Shown here: piece after piece, positions 53,891 to 61,991 of the stretch
Numbering within the stretch: position 1 is the stretch's first letter
Layout of the letters: every line of letters starts with the position of its first letter
Origin: Stenotrophomonas tumulicola
GTDB taxonomy: Bacteria; Pseudomonadota; Gammaproteobacteria; Xanthomonadales; Xanthomonadaceae
Direction: 5' to 3'
Length of the DNA: 64,000 bases
Assembly (NCBI RefSeq): GCF_014117215.1
Contig: NZ_JACGXS010000006.1
Location: 62,001 to 126,000 of the forward strand
Notes under the pieces: generated by a model
What the model was told of the DNA's origin: nothing
Databases searched by the model: none
What the model saw: the letters and a program-made list of their open reading frames with translations, nothing else
Made by a program: the position numbers and the translations under genes

Positions 53891-55387
53891 ATGAGCTTCA
53901 TCGAACGCCTCGCCCCTTTGCGCGCCTGCCCCGGCACCCGCCTGACCACCGGCCTGGACGATGCCACGCTGGACCAGCTGGCACCGCGCCACCCGCAGCT
54001 GGTCGCAGCGGTGGAAGCAGCCGCTGGAGAATTCGCACGCGTACAGGACGGGCTGGCCGACGTGCTGGCCCTGGACGAGCAGGCGCAGGTGGCGGCGATG
54101 CAGGATGGCTTCATCAATTTCTATGCCGACGACGCGGTCACGCCCTATGTGGCGCTGGCGGCGCGCGGCCCGTGGGTGGTCACGCTGAAGGGGGCCGTGC
54201 TGTATGACGCCGGTGGGTACGGCATGCTCGGCTTCGGGCATACCCCGGAAGCGGTGATGCAGGCCATGGCGCTGCCGCAGGTGATGGCCAACATCATGAC
54301 CCCCAGCCTTTCCCAGCAACGTTTCGTGCGCGCACTGCGCGCGGAGATCGGGCACCGTCGCGGTGGTTGCCCGTACGCACGATTCATGTGCCTCAATTCC
54401 GGCTCCGAAGCGGTAGGCCTGGCGGCACGCATCGCCGACGTCAACAGCAAGCTGCAGACCGATCCGGGTGCGCGACACGCCGGGGCCACCGTCAAGCGGG
54501 TGGTCATCAAGGGCAGCTTCCATGGCCGTACCGATCGCCCTGCGCTGTATTCCGATTCCAGCCGGCGCACCTACCAGCAGCACCTTGCCAGCTACCGCAA
54601 CGAAGATTCGGTGATCGCCCTTGCGCCCTACGACGAGGCGGCGCTGCGTGCGGTGTTCGACGATGCCGCGCGCAACCAATGGTTCATCGAGGCGGTATTC
54701 CTGGAACCGGTGATGGGCGAAGGCGATCCCGGCCGCTCCGTGCCGCCGGCCTTCTATGCGCTGGCGCGTGAACTGACCGCCGCCCATGGCAGCCTGCTGC
54801 TGCTCGATTCGATCCAGGCCGGCCTGCGCGCGCATGGCGTGCTGTCGGTGGTGGATTACCCCGGCTTCGAAGGGTTGGACCCGCCGGACATGGAAACCTA
54901 TTCGAAAGCGCTGAATGCCGCGCAGTATCCGTTGTCGGTGCTTGCGGTCAACGAGCGTACCGCCCAGCTGTACCGCAAGGGCATCTACGGCAACACCATG
55001 ACCAGCAACCCGCGTGCGCTGGAGGTGGCCTGTGCCACGTTGGCGCAGCTGACGCCGCAGGTGCGCCGCAATATCGCCGAACGCGGTGCCGAAGCCGTGC
55101 GCAGGCTGGAAAAACTGAAGGATGAGCTGGGTGGCCTGATCACCAGGGTGCAGGGCACCGGGTTGCTGTTCTCCTGCGAACTGGCACCGCAGTTCAAGTG
55201 CTACGGCGCCAATTCCACCGAGGAATGGCTGCGCCGCCATGGCATCAACGTCATCCACGGCGGCGAGAACTCGCTTCGGTTCACCCCGCACTTCGGCATG
55301 GACAGCGAAGAGCTGGAACTGCTGGTCGGCCTGGTCGGACGCGCCCTGCGCGAAGGTCCGCGCCGCGAGCAGGCGGCCGCCGCCTGA
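53891..55387 (+). CDS. Class III (PLP-dependent) aminotransferase
   Basis: The protein has 498 residues of the class III aminotransferase fold. Cofactor motifs are MCLNSGSEAVGLAARIAD (phosphate loop), a SFHGRTD segment, LLLLDSIQAGLRAHG (Asp that contacts the pyridine ring) and METYSKALNAAQYPLS, where the Lys of YSKAL forms the Schiff base. Class III members act on amines at omega positions such as ornithine, lysine, GABA or acetylornithine. The substrate is not clear; the length is above that of ArgD. ATG at 53891 has a good Shine-Dalgarno. It is monocistronic. Confidence 0.82.
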   Translation: MSFIERLAPLRACPGTRLTTGLDDATLDQLAPRHPQLVAAVEAAAGEFARVQDGLADVLALDEQAQVAAMQDGFINFYADDAVTPYVALAARGPWVVTLKGAVLYDAGGYGMLGFGHTPEAVMQAMALPQVMANIMTPSLSQQRFVRALRAEIGHRRGGCPYARFMCLNSGSEAVGLAARIADVNSKLQTDPGARHAGATVKRVVIKGSFHGRTDRPALYSDSSRRTYQQHLASYRNEDSVIALAPYDEAALRAVFDDAARNQWFIEAVFLEPVMGEGDPGRSVPPAFYALARELTAAHGSLLLLDSIQAGLRAHGVLSVVDYPGFEGLDPPDMETYSKALNAAQYPLSVLAVNERTAQLYRKGIYGNTMTSNPRALEVACATLAQLTPQVRRNIAERGAEAVRRLEKLKDELGGLITRVQGTGLLFSCELAPQFKCYGANSTEEWLRRHGINVIHGGENSLRFTPHFGMDSEELELLVGLVGRALREGPRREQAAAA

Positions 55388-55408
55388 CCCCACCCGGGCC
55401 ACGCCCCC

Positions 55409-55568
55409 GTAGCGCCGGGCCATGCCCGGCGGTTTGTCGCCCGCGGCCCACGAACCCCGCCACGCACCCCGTAGCGCCGGGCCATGCCCGGCGGCCCGTC
55501 GCCCGCGGCCCACGAACCCCGCCACGCACCCCGTAGCGCCGGGCCATGCCCGGCGGCCCGTCGCCCGG
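55409..55568. repeat. Tandem SMAG array, 62-bp unit
   Basis: GTAGCGCCGGGCCATGCCCGG starts at 55409, 55471 and 55533, exactly 62 bp apart, joined by GC-rich linkers with CCCGCGGCCCACGAACCCCG. Two units are complete and the third is partial. Only direct-orientation palindromes are present, unlike the other two arrays. It lies between two convergent genes. Confidence 0.88.
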
Positions 55569-55613
55569 CGGCCAACCCACCCATGCCGCCGAATCCTGTT
55601 CGGCGGCTTGTGG

Positions 55614-56609
55614 TCAATCCGACAACAACGGCTGCAGATCGCGCGGCAAACGCGTTTCCGGATACTGCAGCAGGTACCGCTCCAGGCTGGCCCGGGCCAG
55701 GTCGACTTCTCCGGCGTCACGGCGGTGGCGGATCTTCTGCAACCACTTGCGGCGCGACAGCTGGGAATCTGCCAGCACCTGGTCCTGCACGTCACCTGCG
55801 CTCAGCGTGGACGAAGCGATACCGCCCATGACACCTGGGGCACTGGCGGCGGGCGCACGTTGCAGGCTGCGCGCCATCGCCGGCGCTGCGCCAACATGAC
55901 GTTCCGGCGCCCTCTGCACCCGCTCCGCCGCCGATGCGGCAGAGGCATCCGGCAGCACGCTGGCGTCGGCATTCCTGGTGGCTGCAGCCACTCGGGGAGC
56001 GGCAGCTGCACCCGGCGGCGCTGGCGCTGACGCAGGCCCTGGCGCAGGTGCCGGTGCCGCAGGTGGCGCGCCCGTGGACTTCGGCGCGGCGGTGGCGGCC
56101 GGTGCCTGCGGGTGCACAGGTTCCGACGGCGCATCCTGGACAGCAGCCCGCGCGGCACGGGGCGGCACGTGTACCTCTGCGCGCTCGGGAGGGGCAGAAG
56201 CCGCCTGGGGCGCCGCTGCAGGCGCCTCGGCCAGGTCGCCGCCCTGGTCGCCGCCCGCCGCACGCGAGGGTGCGGAGGTCGGTGTCGGAGCGTGTGCTTC
56301 CATCACCGGCGCGGCCGGCGGCTCCGGCCGCATCTGCCAGGCCAGGCCGACAGCGAATACCACCGACGCAGCAACGCCGAACACCGTTGGCCAGCGGGCG
56401 CGGCGGCGCGCCTTCAGGCGTCGCTCGCTGGCCTGCGCCGCAGGGACCTGTGCGTCATCGCCTGGCGATGCCGGGTTGGCCTGCACCGCCGCGCGTGCAG
56501 CGGCCAGGATCGCTGCATCTACTGCCGCGCCCGGGCCATGGTCCTGCGGGCGTCCCAGCAGGCGAGCCAGCTCGCGTTCTTCGGGAGTCAAGGGATCGTG
56601 GCGGTTCAT
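55614..56609 (-). CDS. Membrane-anchored partner (probable anti-sigma factor) of the ECF sigma factor
   Basis: The protein has 331 residues. A cytoplasmic N-terminal part of about 72 residues (MNRHDPLTPEERELARLLGR) is followed by one membrane helix (about 73-93), a long Pro/Ala-rich periplasmic linker (about 96-265) and a helical C-terminal segment (LADSQLSRRKWLQKIRHRR, YPETRLPRDL). Its start overlaps the sigma factor gene by 4 bp, which predicts a fixed ratio and an inhibitory role. I do not recognise a ZAS zinc motif (no HxxxCxxC), so the anti-sigma call rests on topology and context. Confidence 0.6.
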   Translation of the reverse strand: MNRHDPLTPEERELARLLGRPQDHGPGAAVDAAILAAARAAVQANPASPGDDAQVPAAQASERRLKARRRARWPTVFGVAASVVFAVGLAWQMRPEPPAAPVMEAHAPTPTSAPSRAAGGDQGGDLAEAPAAAPQAASAPPERAEVHVPPRAARAAVQDAPSEPVHPQAPAATAAPKSTGAPPAAPAPAPGPASAPAPPGAAAAPRVAAATRNADASVLPDASAASAAERVQRAPERHVGAAPAMARSLQRAPAASAPGVMGGIASSTLSAGDVQDQVLADSQLSRRKWLQKIRHRRDAGEVDLARASLERYLLQYPETRLPRDLQPLLSD

Positions 56610-57247
56610 GCGTTCAACCCTGCCCGCAGCTTGTCCATCGCGTAGCGCAGGCGCGATTTGACGGTTTCCCGGCCGACGCCGGTGATCTGCCCGATTTCTT
56701 CCAGGCTCAATTCCTGTTCCAGCCGTAACTGCAGGACCTCGCGCTGGTCCGGTGGCAGTTCCTCCATGGCCAACTGCAGGCGGCGGCGTTGCTCGAATGC
56801 ACTCAGTTCGCTTTCCGGCGTCTGCTCGTCGGCCAACGCCAACACGCGTTCGTCAGCATCGGCTGGCGCAGGGGGGCGATGGCGCGCAGCCCGCCAATGA
56901 TCGTTCAGGCGGTTGTGGGCAATGCGGAACAGCCAGGTGCTGAAGGCGGCGTCCGGCTGCCAACCGGTACGTGCGGCGATCACCCGCTGCCAGACGTCCT
57001 GGAATATCTCCTCTGCCAGCGCCGGATCGCGCACCTGGCGCAGCAGGAACCCATGCAGGCGCCTTCGGTGGCGCTCGTACAGGGCCTGGAACGCGGGCAG
57101 GTCACCACCGGCCCAGGCCAGCATCAAGGCTTCGTCGGTTGGCAGGGCCGCAGTATCCACGGCCCACAGGGTAAGCCCTGCCTGCGACGGCGCATAGCCG
57201 GGCATGGACGACGGGGTGGGTGCAGCCAGGGGCGCGGTGCTCATCAT
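56606..57247 (-). CDS. ECF-type RNA polymerase sigma factor
   Basis: The protein has 213 residues. After an N-terminal extension of about 35 residues there is sigma region 2 (LYERHRRRLHGFLLRQVRDP, then AEEIFQDVWQRVI and FSTWLFRIAHNRLNDHWR) and region 4 (LPPDQREVLQLRLEQELSLE with EEIGQITGVGRETVKSRLRY as helix-turn-helix). It recruits RNA polymerase to a stress regulon, probably an envelope response given its membrane partner. ATG at 57247 was chosen; another ATG follows directly. The promoter may lie in the 44 bp before it, beside a large palindrome. Confidence 0.9.
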   Translation of the reverse strand: MMSTAPLAAPTPSSMPGYAPSQAGLTLWAVDTAALPTDEALMLAWAGGDLPAFQALYERHRRRLHGFLLRQVRDPALAEEIFQDVWQRVIAARTGWQPDAAFSTWLFRIAHNRLNDHWRAARHRPPAPADADERVLALADEQTPESELSAFEQRRRLQLAMEELPPDQREVLQLRLEQELSLEEIGQITGVGRETVKSRLRYAMDKLRAGLNA

Positions 57248-57291
57248 GCATCCAGCGTCAACGCACGAACGCCCCCAACGGGGTTGCACCA

Positions 57292-57376
57292 GCAAAAAAG
57301 GGGACGGAGGGGATTAAGTCGTATCTGGCCCCTTGGGTGCCGGATACGACTTAATCCCCTCCGTCCCCTTTTTTGC
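57292..57376. terminator. Perfect 34-bp inverted repeat between LOG-family and ECF sigma genes
   Basis: Arms 57292-57325 and 57343-57376 are perfectly complementary, with a 17-nt loop. Each outer end has a run of six As or Ts, so in either direction the RNA forms a long hairpin whose stem begins or ends in U6. It adjoins the LOG-family stop codon and is a probable bidirectional terminator that isolates the sigma factor operon. Confidence 0.85.
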
Positions 57377-57970
57377 TCAGCGGAGGGCGCCGCGGACCTT
57401 CTCGTCGATCCACTTGGAGGCCTGCGCGGGGCTGTAGTGCTGCATCCACTCCAGCATTTCGTCGATGTCCGAGCCGTACCAGAGGTCGGCGCGCTGGGCC
57501 GGGTGCAGGAAACGCTCTTCGACCATGCGGTCGATCATGCCCAGCAGCGGTGCATAGAATCCGTCCACGTCCAGGAACGCGCACGGCTTGTTGCCGATGC
57601 CGAGCTGGCGCCAGGTGAGCATTTCGAAGATCTCTTCCATGGTGCCGAAGCCGCCAGGCAAGGCGACGAAGCCATCGGACAGATCGAACATGCGCGACTT
57701 GCGCTCATGCATCGAACCGACGATCTCCAGCGAGGTCAGGCCACGGTGCGCCACCTCCCAGTCGGCCAGTTGCTGCGGAATGACGCCGGTTACTTCACCG
57801 CCCGCCTCCAGCACGGCGTTGGCCACCGAACCCATCAGGCCAACGTTGCCGCCACCGTAGACGAGTCGCATGCCTTCGCGGGCAATGCGGTCGCCCAGGG
57901 CGATGGCGCGTTCGGTATAGATCGGCTTGCTGCCGGGATTGGAGCCGCAGTAGACACAAAGGGACTTCAT
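57377..57970 (-). CDS. LOG-family cytokinin riboside 5'-monophosphate phosphoribohydrolase (TIGR00730)
   Basis: The 197-residue protein begins MKSLCVYCGSNPGS and carries VYGGGNVGLMGSVANAV and ALPGGFGTMEEIFEMLTW. The last is the PGGxGTxxE motif of LOG enzymes and the lysine decarboxylase-like family. Tested homologues hydrolyse nucleoside monophosphates (AMP or cytokinin nucleotides) to base and ribose-5-phosphate. Old annotations as lysine decarboxylase are wrong. ATG at 57970 was chosen over a longer frame. It ends directly at a large hairpin. Confidence 0.9.
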   Translation of the reverse strand: MKSLCVYCGSNPGSKPIYTERAIALGDRIAREGMRLVYGGGNVGLMGSVANAVLEAGGEVTGVIPQQLADWEVAHRGLTSLEIVGSMHERKSRMFDLSDGFVALPGGFGTMEEIFEMLTWRQLGIGNKPCAFLDVDGFYAPLLGMIDRMVEERFLHPAQRADLWYGSDIDEMLEWMQHYSPAQASKWIDEKVRGALR

Positions 57971-58038
57971 GGGGATCTGGTTGCAGTGGGAACGGGACAT
58001 TATCGCCCGAGGCGGGCCGGGCTGCAGGCGGCCGGCAG

Positions 58039-58065
58039 ACCAGCAGGGCATGGCCCTGCTCTACC
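58039..58065. repeat. SMAG-like palindrome before the YigZ-family gene
   Basis: CAGCAGGGC and GCCCTGCTC form a hairpin ending in CTAC, the inverted SMAG form. It lies in the gap between the divergent LOG-family and YigZ-family genes, just upstream of the latter's start codon. Confidence 0.6.
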
Positions 58066-58083
58066 GGGTAAAATCGCAGGGAC

Positions 58084-58674
58084 ATGCCCGATACCCTCGC
58101 CGCTGCCGTCGACTACTGCCAGGACATCAAGCACAGTCGTTTCCAGGCACTTGCCGCACCGGTCACCGATGCCACCGAGGCGCTGGCCTTCCTGCAGCGG
58201 GTCGCCATCGCCGATGCCACGCACAACTGCTGGGCTTACCGTGTCGGCAACGACTATCGCTCCAGTGACGATGGCGAACCGGCAGGCACGGCCGGACGGC
58301 CGATCCTCGCCGCCATCGACGGCCAGGGCTTCGATCGGGTGATGGTGGTGGTGATCCGCTGGTACGGGGGCATCAAACTCGGCGCAGGCGGGCTGGTACG
58401 CGCCTATGGAGGCACGGCGGCCGAATGCCTGCGCAGCGCGCCCCGGCTGCCGTTGGTGGCACTGGCAACCCTGCAGGTGCGTGCCGGTTTCGACGACCTG
58501 GGGGCGCTGCACGCCGCCTTGGCGGCACATGCGGCGCAGAAGCTCGACGAAACATTCGACGCCGACGGCGTGGCCGTCACCATCGAAGTGCCGGCCGACC
58601 AGTGCGATGCATTGAAAACGCGCCTGCGCGACGCCACCCGTAACCGCATACGCTTGAGCGTACTTTCCGAGTGA
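58084..58674 (+). CDS. yigZ: YigZ/IMPACT family protein
   Basis: The protein has 196 residues. The N-terminal UPF0029 domain contains DDGEPAGTAGRPILAAI and RWYGGIKLGAGGLVRAYG, the hallmark of the IMPACT/YigZ family, and the C-terminal half is a ferredoxin-like domain. Human IMPACT regulates Gcn2; the bacterial role is unknown. It is 7 bp before an ABC exporter gene and is probably co-transcribed with it. Confidence 0.9.
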   Translation: MPDTLAAAVDYCQDIKHSRFQALAAPVTDATEALAFLQRVAIADATHNCWAYRVGNDYRSSDDGEPAGTAGRPILAAIDGQGFDRVMVVVIRWYGGIKLGAGGLVRAYGGTAAECLRSAPRLPLVALATLQVRAGFDDLGALHAALAAHAAQKLDETFDADGVAVTIEVPADQCDALKTRLRDATRNRIRLSVLSE

Positions 58675-58681
58675 CCCGCGC

Positions 58682-60448
58682 ATGACCGAACCTGAAACCT
58701 CCAGCCGCCCTGCCCTGCGCCGCCTTGGCAGCCTCGGCACCCTGTGGCCGTTCGTGCGTCGCCATCGCGGCCTGTTCAGCGCATGGCTGGTGGCGCTGGC
58801 GGTGTCTTCCACCGCAACGCTCAGCCTGCCGCCGGCGGTCAAGCAGATGATCGACCACGGGTTCACCGGCGGCGGCCAGATCAACCGTGCATTTGCCCTG
58901 CTGCTGCTGGTCGCGATCGTGATGGCGCTGGCCACTGCCGCGCGCTTCTTCTTCGTCTCGCTGCTGGGTGAAAAGGTCGTCGCCGACCTGCGCGGCCAGT
59001 TGTATGCGCACCTGATCACCCTCGGCGCCGGCTTCCATGACCGGAACCGCAGCGGCGAACTGGTATCGCGCCTGACCGCCGACAGCGAGCTGCTGCGCAG
59101 CGTGATCGGCTCGACGATGTCGGTCGCCCTGCGCAGCAGCGTCACCGTGGTCGGCAGCCTGGTGATGCTGTTCGTCACCAGCCCGCGGCTGGCGGCATGG
59201 TCGCTGCTGGGCATCCCGCTGGCCGTGCTGCCGATCATCCTGGGCGCGCGCCGCCTGCGTGCCATCTCGCGCGACAGCCAGGACCGCATCGCCGATGCCA
59301 ACAGCCTGGCAGCCGAAACGCTGGGCGCGGTGCGCACGGTGCAGGCACATGCACGCGAACCCTACGAGCAGGGCCGTTTCAACCACGCACTCAAGGATGC
59401 GATCGGCGCAGCGCGGCGACGCATCCGCGCCCAGTCGCTGGTCACCGCCAGCGCCATCCTGCTGGTGTTCGGTGCCATCGTGGGGGTGCTGTGGCTCGGC
59501 GCGCATGATGTCATCGCCGGCCGCCTTTCGGCCGGTACGCTCGGCCAGTTCGTGCTGTACGCACTGATCGGCGGCGGTTCGGTCGGTGCGCTGGCCGAAG
59601 TGTGGAACGAACTGCAGCGCGCCTCCGGCGGCATGGGCCGGATCAGCGAGCTGTTGCAGGAAGACGTGGAGATCCGCGCTCCGTCCGCACCGCAGGCATT
59701 GCCTGCGCCACTGCGCGGCGAGATCCGCTTCGATGACGTGGTGTTCCATTACCCGCAGCGCCCTGATACCGCGGCGCTGGATCATTTCAACCTGCATGTG
59801 CGACATGGCGAAACGGTCGCCCTGGTGGGGCCCTCCGGTGCCGGCAAGAGTACGGTGCTGCAGTTGCTGCTGCGCTTCCACGACCCGCGCAACGGCAGCA
59901 TCTCGGTGGACGGCCTGGACCTGCGCCAGCTTGATCCGGCGGCGTTGCGCGCCGAGCTGGCGCTGGTTCCGCAGCAGCCCACGCTGTTCGCGGCCAGTGC
60001 GCGCGACAACATCCGCTATGGGCGCCTGGACGCCACCGACGCGGAGGTGGAAGAGGCCGCGCGCGCCGCCGAGGCCGATGATTTCCTGCGCGCGCTGCCC
60101 GAGGGCTACGACAGCGAGCTGGGCGAACGTGGTGCACGCCTTTCCGGCGGCCAGCAGCAGCGCATCGCCATTGCCCGTGCGCTGCTGAAGGATGCGCCGA
60201 TCCTGCTGCTGGACGAGGCCACCAGCGCGCTGGATGCGCAGAGCGAGCGCGCCGTGCAGCAGGCACTGGAACGCCTGATGGCCGGCCGCACCACGCTGGT
60301 GATCGCCCACCGCCTGGCCACCATCCTCAAGGCCGACCGCATCGTGGTGATGGACCACGGGCGCATCATCGCCCAGGGCACGCACCAGCAGCTGTTGGCT
60401 GAAGGCGGGTTGTACGCGGACCTGGCCAAGCTGCAGTTCATCGATTGA
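58682..60448 (+). CDS. ABC exporter half-transporter (MsbA/lipid A or multidrug type)
   Basis: The 588-residue protein joins six membrane helices (about 25-310) with an ATPase domain (about 345-585). Motifs are GPSGAGKSTVL (Walker A), LSGGQQQRIAIARALL (signature), ILLLDEATSALDAQ (Walker B) and an HRLATI switch. It works as a homodimer. The pattern fits type IV exporters of lipids or drugs; members in Xanthomonadaceae next to yigZ are called simply ABC transporter. A 14-bp hairpin follows the stop codon. Confidence 0.9.
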   Translation: MTEPETSSRPALRRLGSLGTLWPFVRRHRGLFSAWLVALAVSSTATLSLPPAVKQMIDHGFTGGGQINRAFALLLLVAIVMALATAARFFFVSLLGEKVVADLRGQLYAHLITLGAGFHDRNRSGELVSRLTADSELLRSVIGSTMSVALRSSVTVVGSLVMLFVTSPRLAAWSLLGIPLAVLPIILGARRLRAISRDSQDRIADANSLAAETLGAVRTVQAHAREPYEQGRFNHALKDAIGAARRRIRAQSLVTASAILLVFGAIVGVLWLGAHDVIAGRLSAGTLGQFVLYALIGGGSVGALAEVWNELQRASGGMGRISELLQEDVEIRAPSAPQALPAPLRGEIRFDDVVFHYPQRPDTAALDHFNLHVRHGETVALVGPSGAGKSTVLQLLLRFHDPRNGSISVDGLDLRQLDPAALRAELALVPQQPTLFAASARDNIRYGRLDATDAEVEEAARAAEADDFLRALPEGYDSELGERGARLSGGQQQRIAIARALLKDAPILLLDEATSALDAQSERAVQQALERLMAGRTTLVIAHRLATILKADRIVVMDHGRIIAQGTHQQLLAEGGLYADLAKLQFID

Positions 60449-60462
60449 CCACGCGCGGCTAA

Positions 60463-60494
60463 CACGGTGCGGCGCAGGCTTGCGTCGCACCGTG
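60463..60494. promoter_or_regulatory. Hairpin between ABC exporter and the 63-residue protein gene
   Basis: CACGGTGCGGCGCA and TGCGTCGCACCGTG form a 14-bp stem with one G-T pair and loop GGCT. No T tract follows. It may protect the 3' end of the exporter mRNA or be a partial terminator. The next gene has a perfect ribosome-binding site 12 bp further. Confidence 0.6.
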
Positions 60495-60518
60495 GTTGAT
60501 TGAAGAAGGAGGTAGACG

Positions 60519-60710
60519 ATGTCGTTCCGTCAGTTTCCCGCCACCGATACCAATGGCGAAAGCCGCATCATCATCGAGTTCAAGGCCGACGATGCCCCGT
60601 CAGCCAGCGAACATGCAGAGCCGCGTTATGAACTGGAGGATGGCCGCGTGCTGGTCCGCAATGGGCGCGAGTTCTCGACGGCAGGTGGTGAGTTGCGGTT
60701 GAGCATCTGA
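60519..60710 (+). CDS. Hypothetical 63-residue protein with a perfect Shine-Dalgarno
   Basis: A full AAGGAGGT at 60506-60513 lies 5 bp before the ATG, which supports strong translation. The protein (MSFRQFPATDTNGESRIIIE start) is soluble and acidic, with no signal peptide, no Cys and an EDGRVLVRNGREF segment that could form a beta hairpin. I do not recognise a family. It follows the exporter gene on the same strand. Confidence 0.75.
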   Translation: MSFRQFPATDTNGESRIIIEFKADDAPSASEHAEPRYELEDGRVLVRNGREFSTAGGELRLSI

Positions 60711-60724
60711 GGGTAATCGAATGC

Positions 60725-60753
60725 AGGGCCGCCGAGCATGGCTCGGCGCTACC
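60725..60753. repeat. SMAG palindrome (inverted) after the 63-residue protein gene
   Basis: GCCGCCGAGCATGGCTCGGC is followed by GCTAC at about 60730-60752. This may end the short transcript. Confidence 0.75.
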
Positions 60754-60824
60754 GGGATTCGCTGGATGTGGCCAATTAATAGCCACCTGGCTTGACAACC
60801 TTTTGTCGCAAGGGATGCGCTGGG

Positions 60825-60870
60825 TTATCCACATGTTTGTGCGAAAACCATCCACACCGCCTGTGGATGA
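60825..60870. other. Cluster of three DnaA-box-like sites
   Basis: TTATCCACA (60825-60833) is a perfect DnaA box. CCATCCACA (60848-60856) and, on the other strand, TCATCCACA (60862-60870) fit the relaxed consensus. The last two face each other. They lie in the gap between a small plus-strand gene and the end of tyrA, with no replication gene nearby. Confidence 0.55.
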
Positions 60871-60875
60871 AACCG

Positions 60876-61991
60876 TCAGCGGGCTAGCACCCTGCCGATT
60901 CCGCTGTCGTCTACTTCCGCCGCCGCCGCGGCAATGGCCATGTCGCTGCTTCCCGGCACGAATCCAATGCGGAAATGCACTTCGCCGGTCGGGGTACGCG
61001 AGGAGTGGATCGACGCCAGGCTGATGTCGTGCTGCTCGAATACATGCAGCAGTGCACGCAGGGAACCCGGTCGATCTTCTGGCAGGTGCACCGACAATGC
61101 CTGCCGCTCGGTGAGGTCGGCCAGCAGATATCCCACCCGCTCGAAGGTGTAGTTGCCATCGGCCAGGATCTGCTCACCGAAGGCATCACGGTTATCCAGC
61201 AGCAGTTGCCGACGGAAGCGCGCACGCGCGCCATCGTCGCCCTGCAACACCTGCGACTGCAGTTGCTGCAACTGGTCGATCAGGCGTTGCAGCATCGGCG
61301 CTACGTGCGGGTTGCCAAACTGGATGTCTTCATAGATGGCCGGGTTCAATGACAGGATGCGCGCGATGATCGCCGTATCCAGTTCGAACGAAGCCGAACG
61401 GTACGGCAGCAACGCGGCAAGGTCGCCCAGCTCCGGGCCATAGCCACGCAGTACGCCGGCCTGCGCCAGGTGGCTGGCGTGCACCATGGCCTGCACCAGC
61501 GCCATGACCTTGTCGTGGTGGGCTGGCGTTGCGCGCACGCACTCGGCCTGCAGTGACGTGCACAGTTCCTGCACCCAGGGCAGCCAGCGCTGCAGCCGGG
61601 CTTCGCAGACCACCATCACGCGGCCTTTCAGCGTCGGCGATTTCGGCGGCGCAGTCATCGGGTGCAGGCCCACCACCTCCGCCTGCGAGGCCAGCATCGC
61701 CTGCACCGGCGCCTCTTTCACCGAGGTGACGTCCAGCCACAAGCGCCCATGTTCACGCCCGGCAGAGGCGCGCACGTAGTCGGCGATCAGTCCGGGCGTG
61801 TGCCGGATCGGCGCCGAGAACACCAGCACGTCCGCTTCGGCCAGCAATTGTTCCGGGGTATGCGACTGCGGGTCTGCCGGATCGTGCCCGATCACGGTCA
61901 GCTGCATGTGCTCGGCGAAGAAGCGGGCCAGCCAGCGCCCATAGGCGCCAGCGCTGCCCACGATACCGACGACCCGTGGATGCACGCTCAT
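60876..61991 (-). CDS. tyrA: Prephenate dehydrogenase with C-terminal ACT domain
   Basis: This enzyme oxidises prephenate to 4-hydroxyphenylpyruvate in tyrosine synthesis. The protein has 371 residues. The N-terminal Rossmann domain is GIVGSAGAYGRWLARFF, and LHPMTAPP contains the catalytic His region. The C-terminal part (about 290-350) has the ACT fold (VHLPEDRPGSLRALLHVFEQ), which allows tyrosine feedback. Unlike E. coli TyrA there is no chorismate mutase domain. It overlaps pdxY by 4 bp, so the two are coupled. Confidence 0.9.
   Translation of the reverse strand: MSVHPRVVGIVGSAGAYGRWLARFFAEHMQLTVIGHDPADPQSHTPEQLLAEADVLVFSAPIRHTPGLIADYVRASAGREHGRLWLDVTSVKEAPVQAMLASQAEVVGLHPMTAPPKSPTLKGRVMVVCEARLQRWLPWVQELCTSLQAECVRATPAHHDKVMALVQAMVHASHLAQAGVLRGYGPELGDLAALLPYRSASFELDTAIIARILSLNPAIYEDIQFGNPHVAPMLQRLIDQLQQLQSQVLQGDDGARARFRRQLLLDNRDAFGEQILADGNYTFERVGYLLADLTERQALSVHLPEDRPGSLRALLHVFEQHDISLASIHSSRTPTGEVHFRIGFVPGSSDMAIAAAAAEVDDSGIGRVLAR

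Noticed and set aside
52613..55795. A 1060-codon frame fusing queA with upstream sequence
   Set aside because: The upstream part is antisense to the class III aminotransferase gene. QueA starts at 53680.
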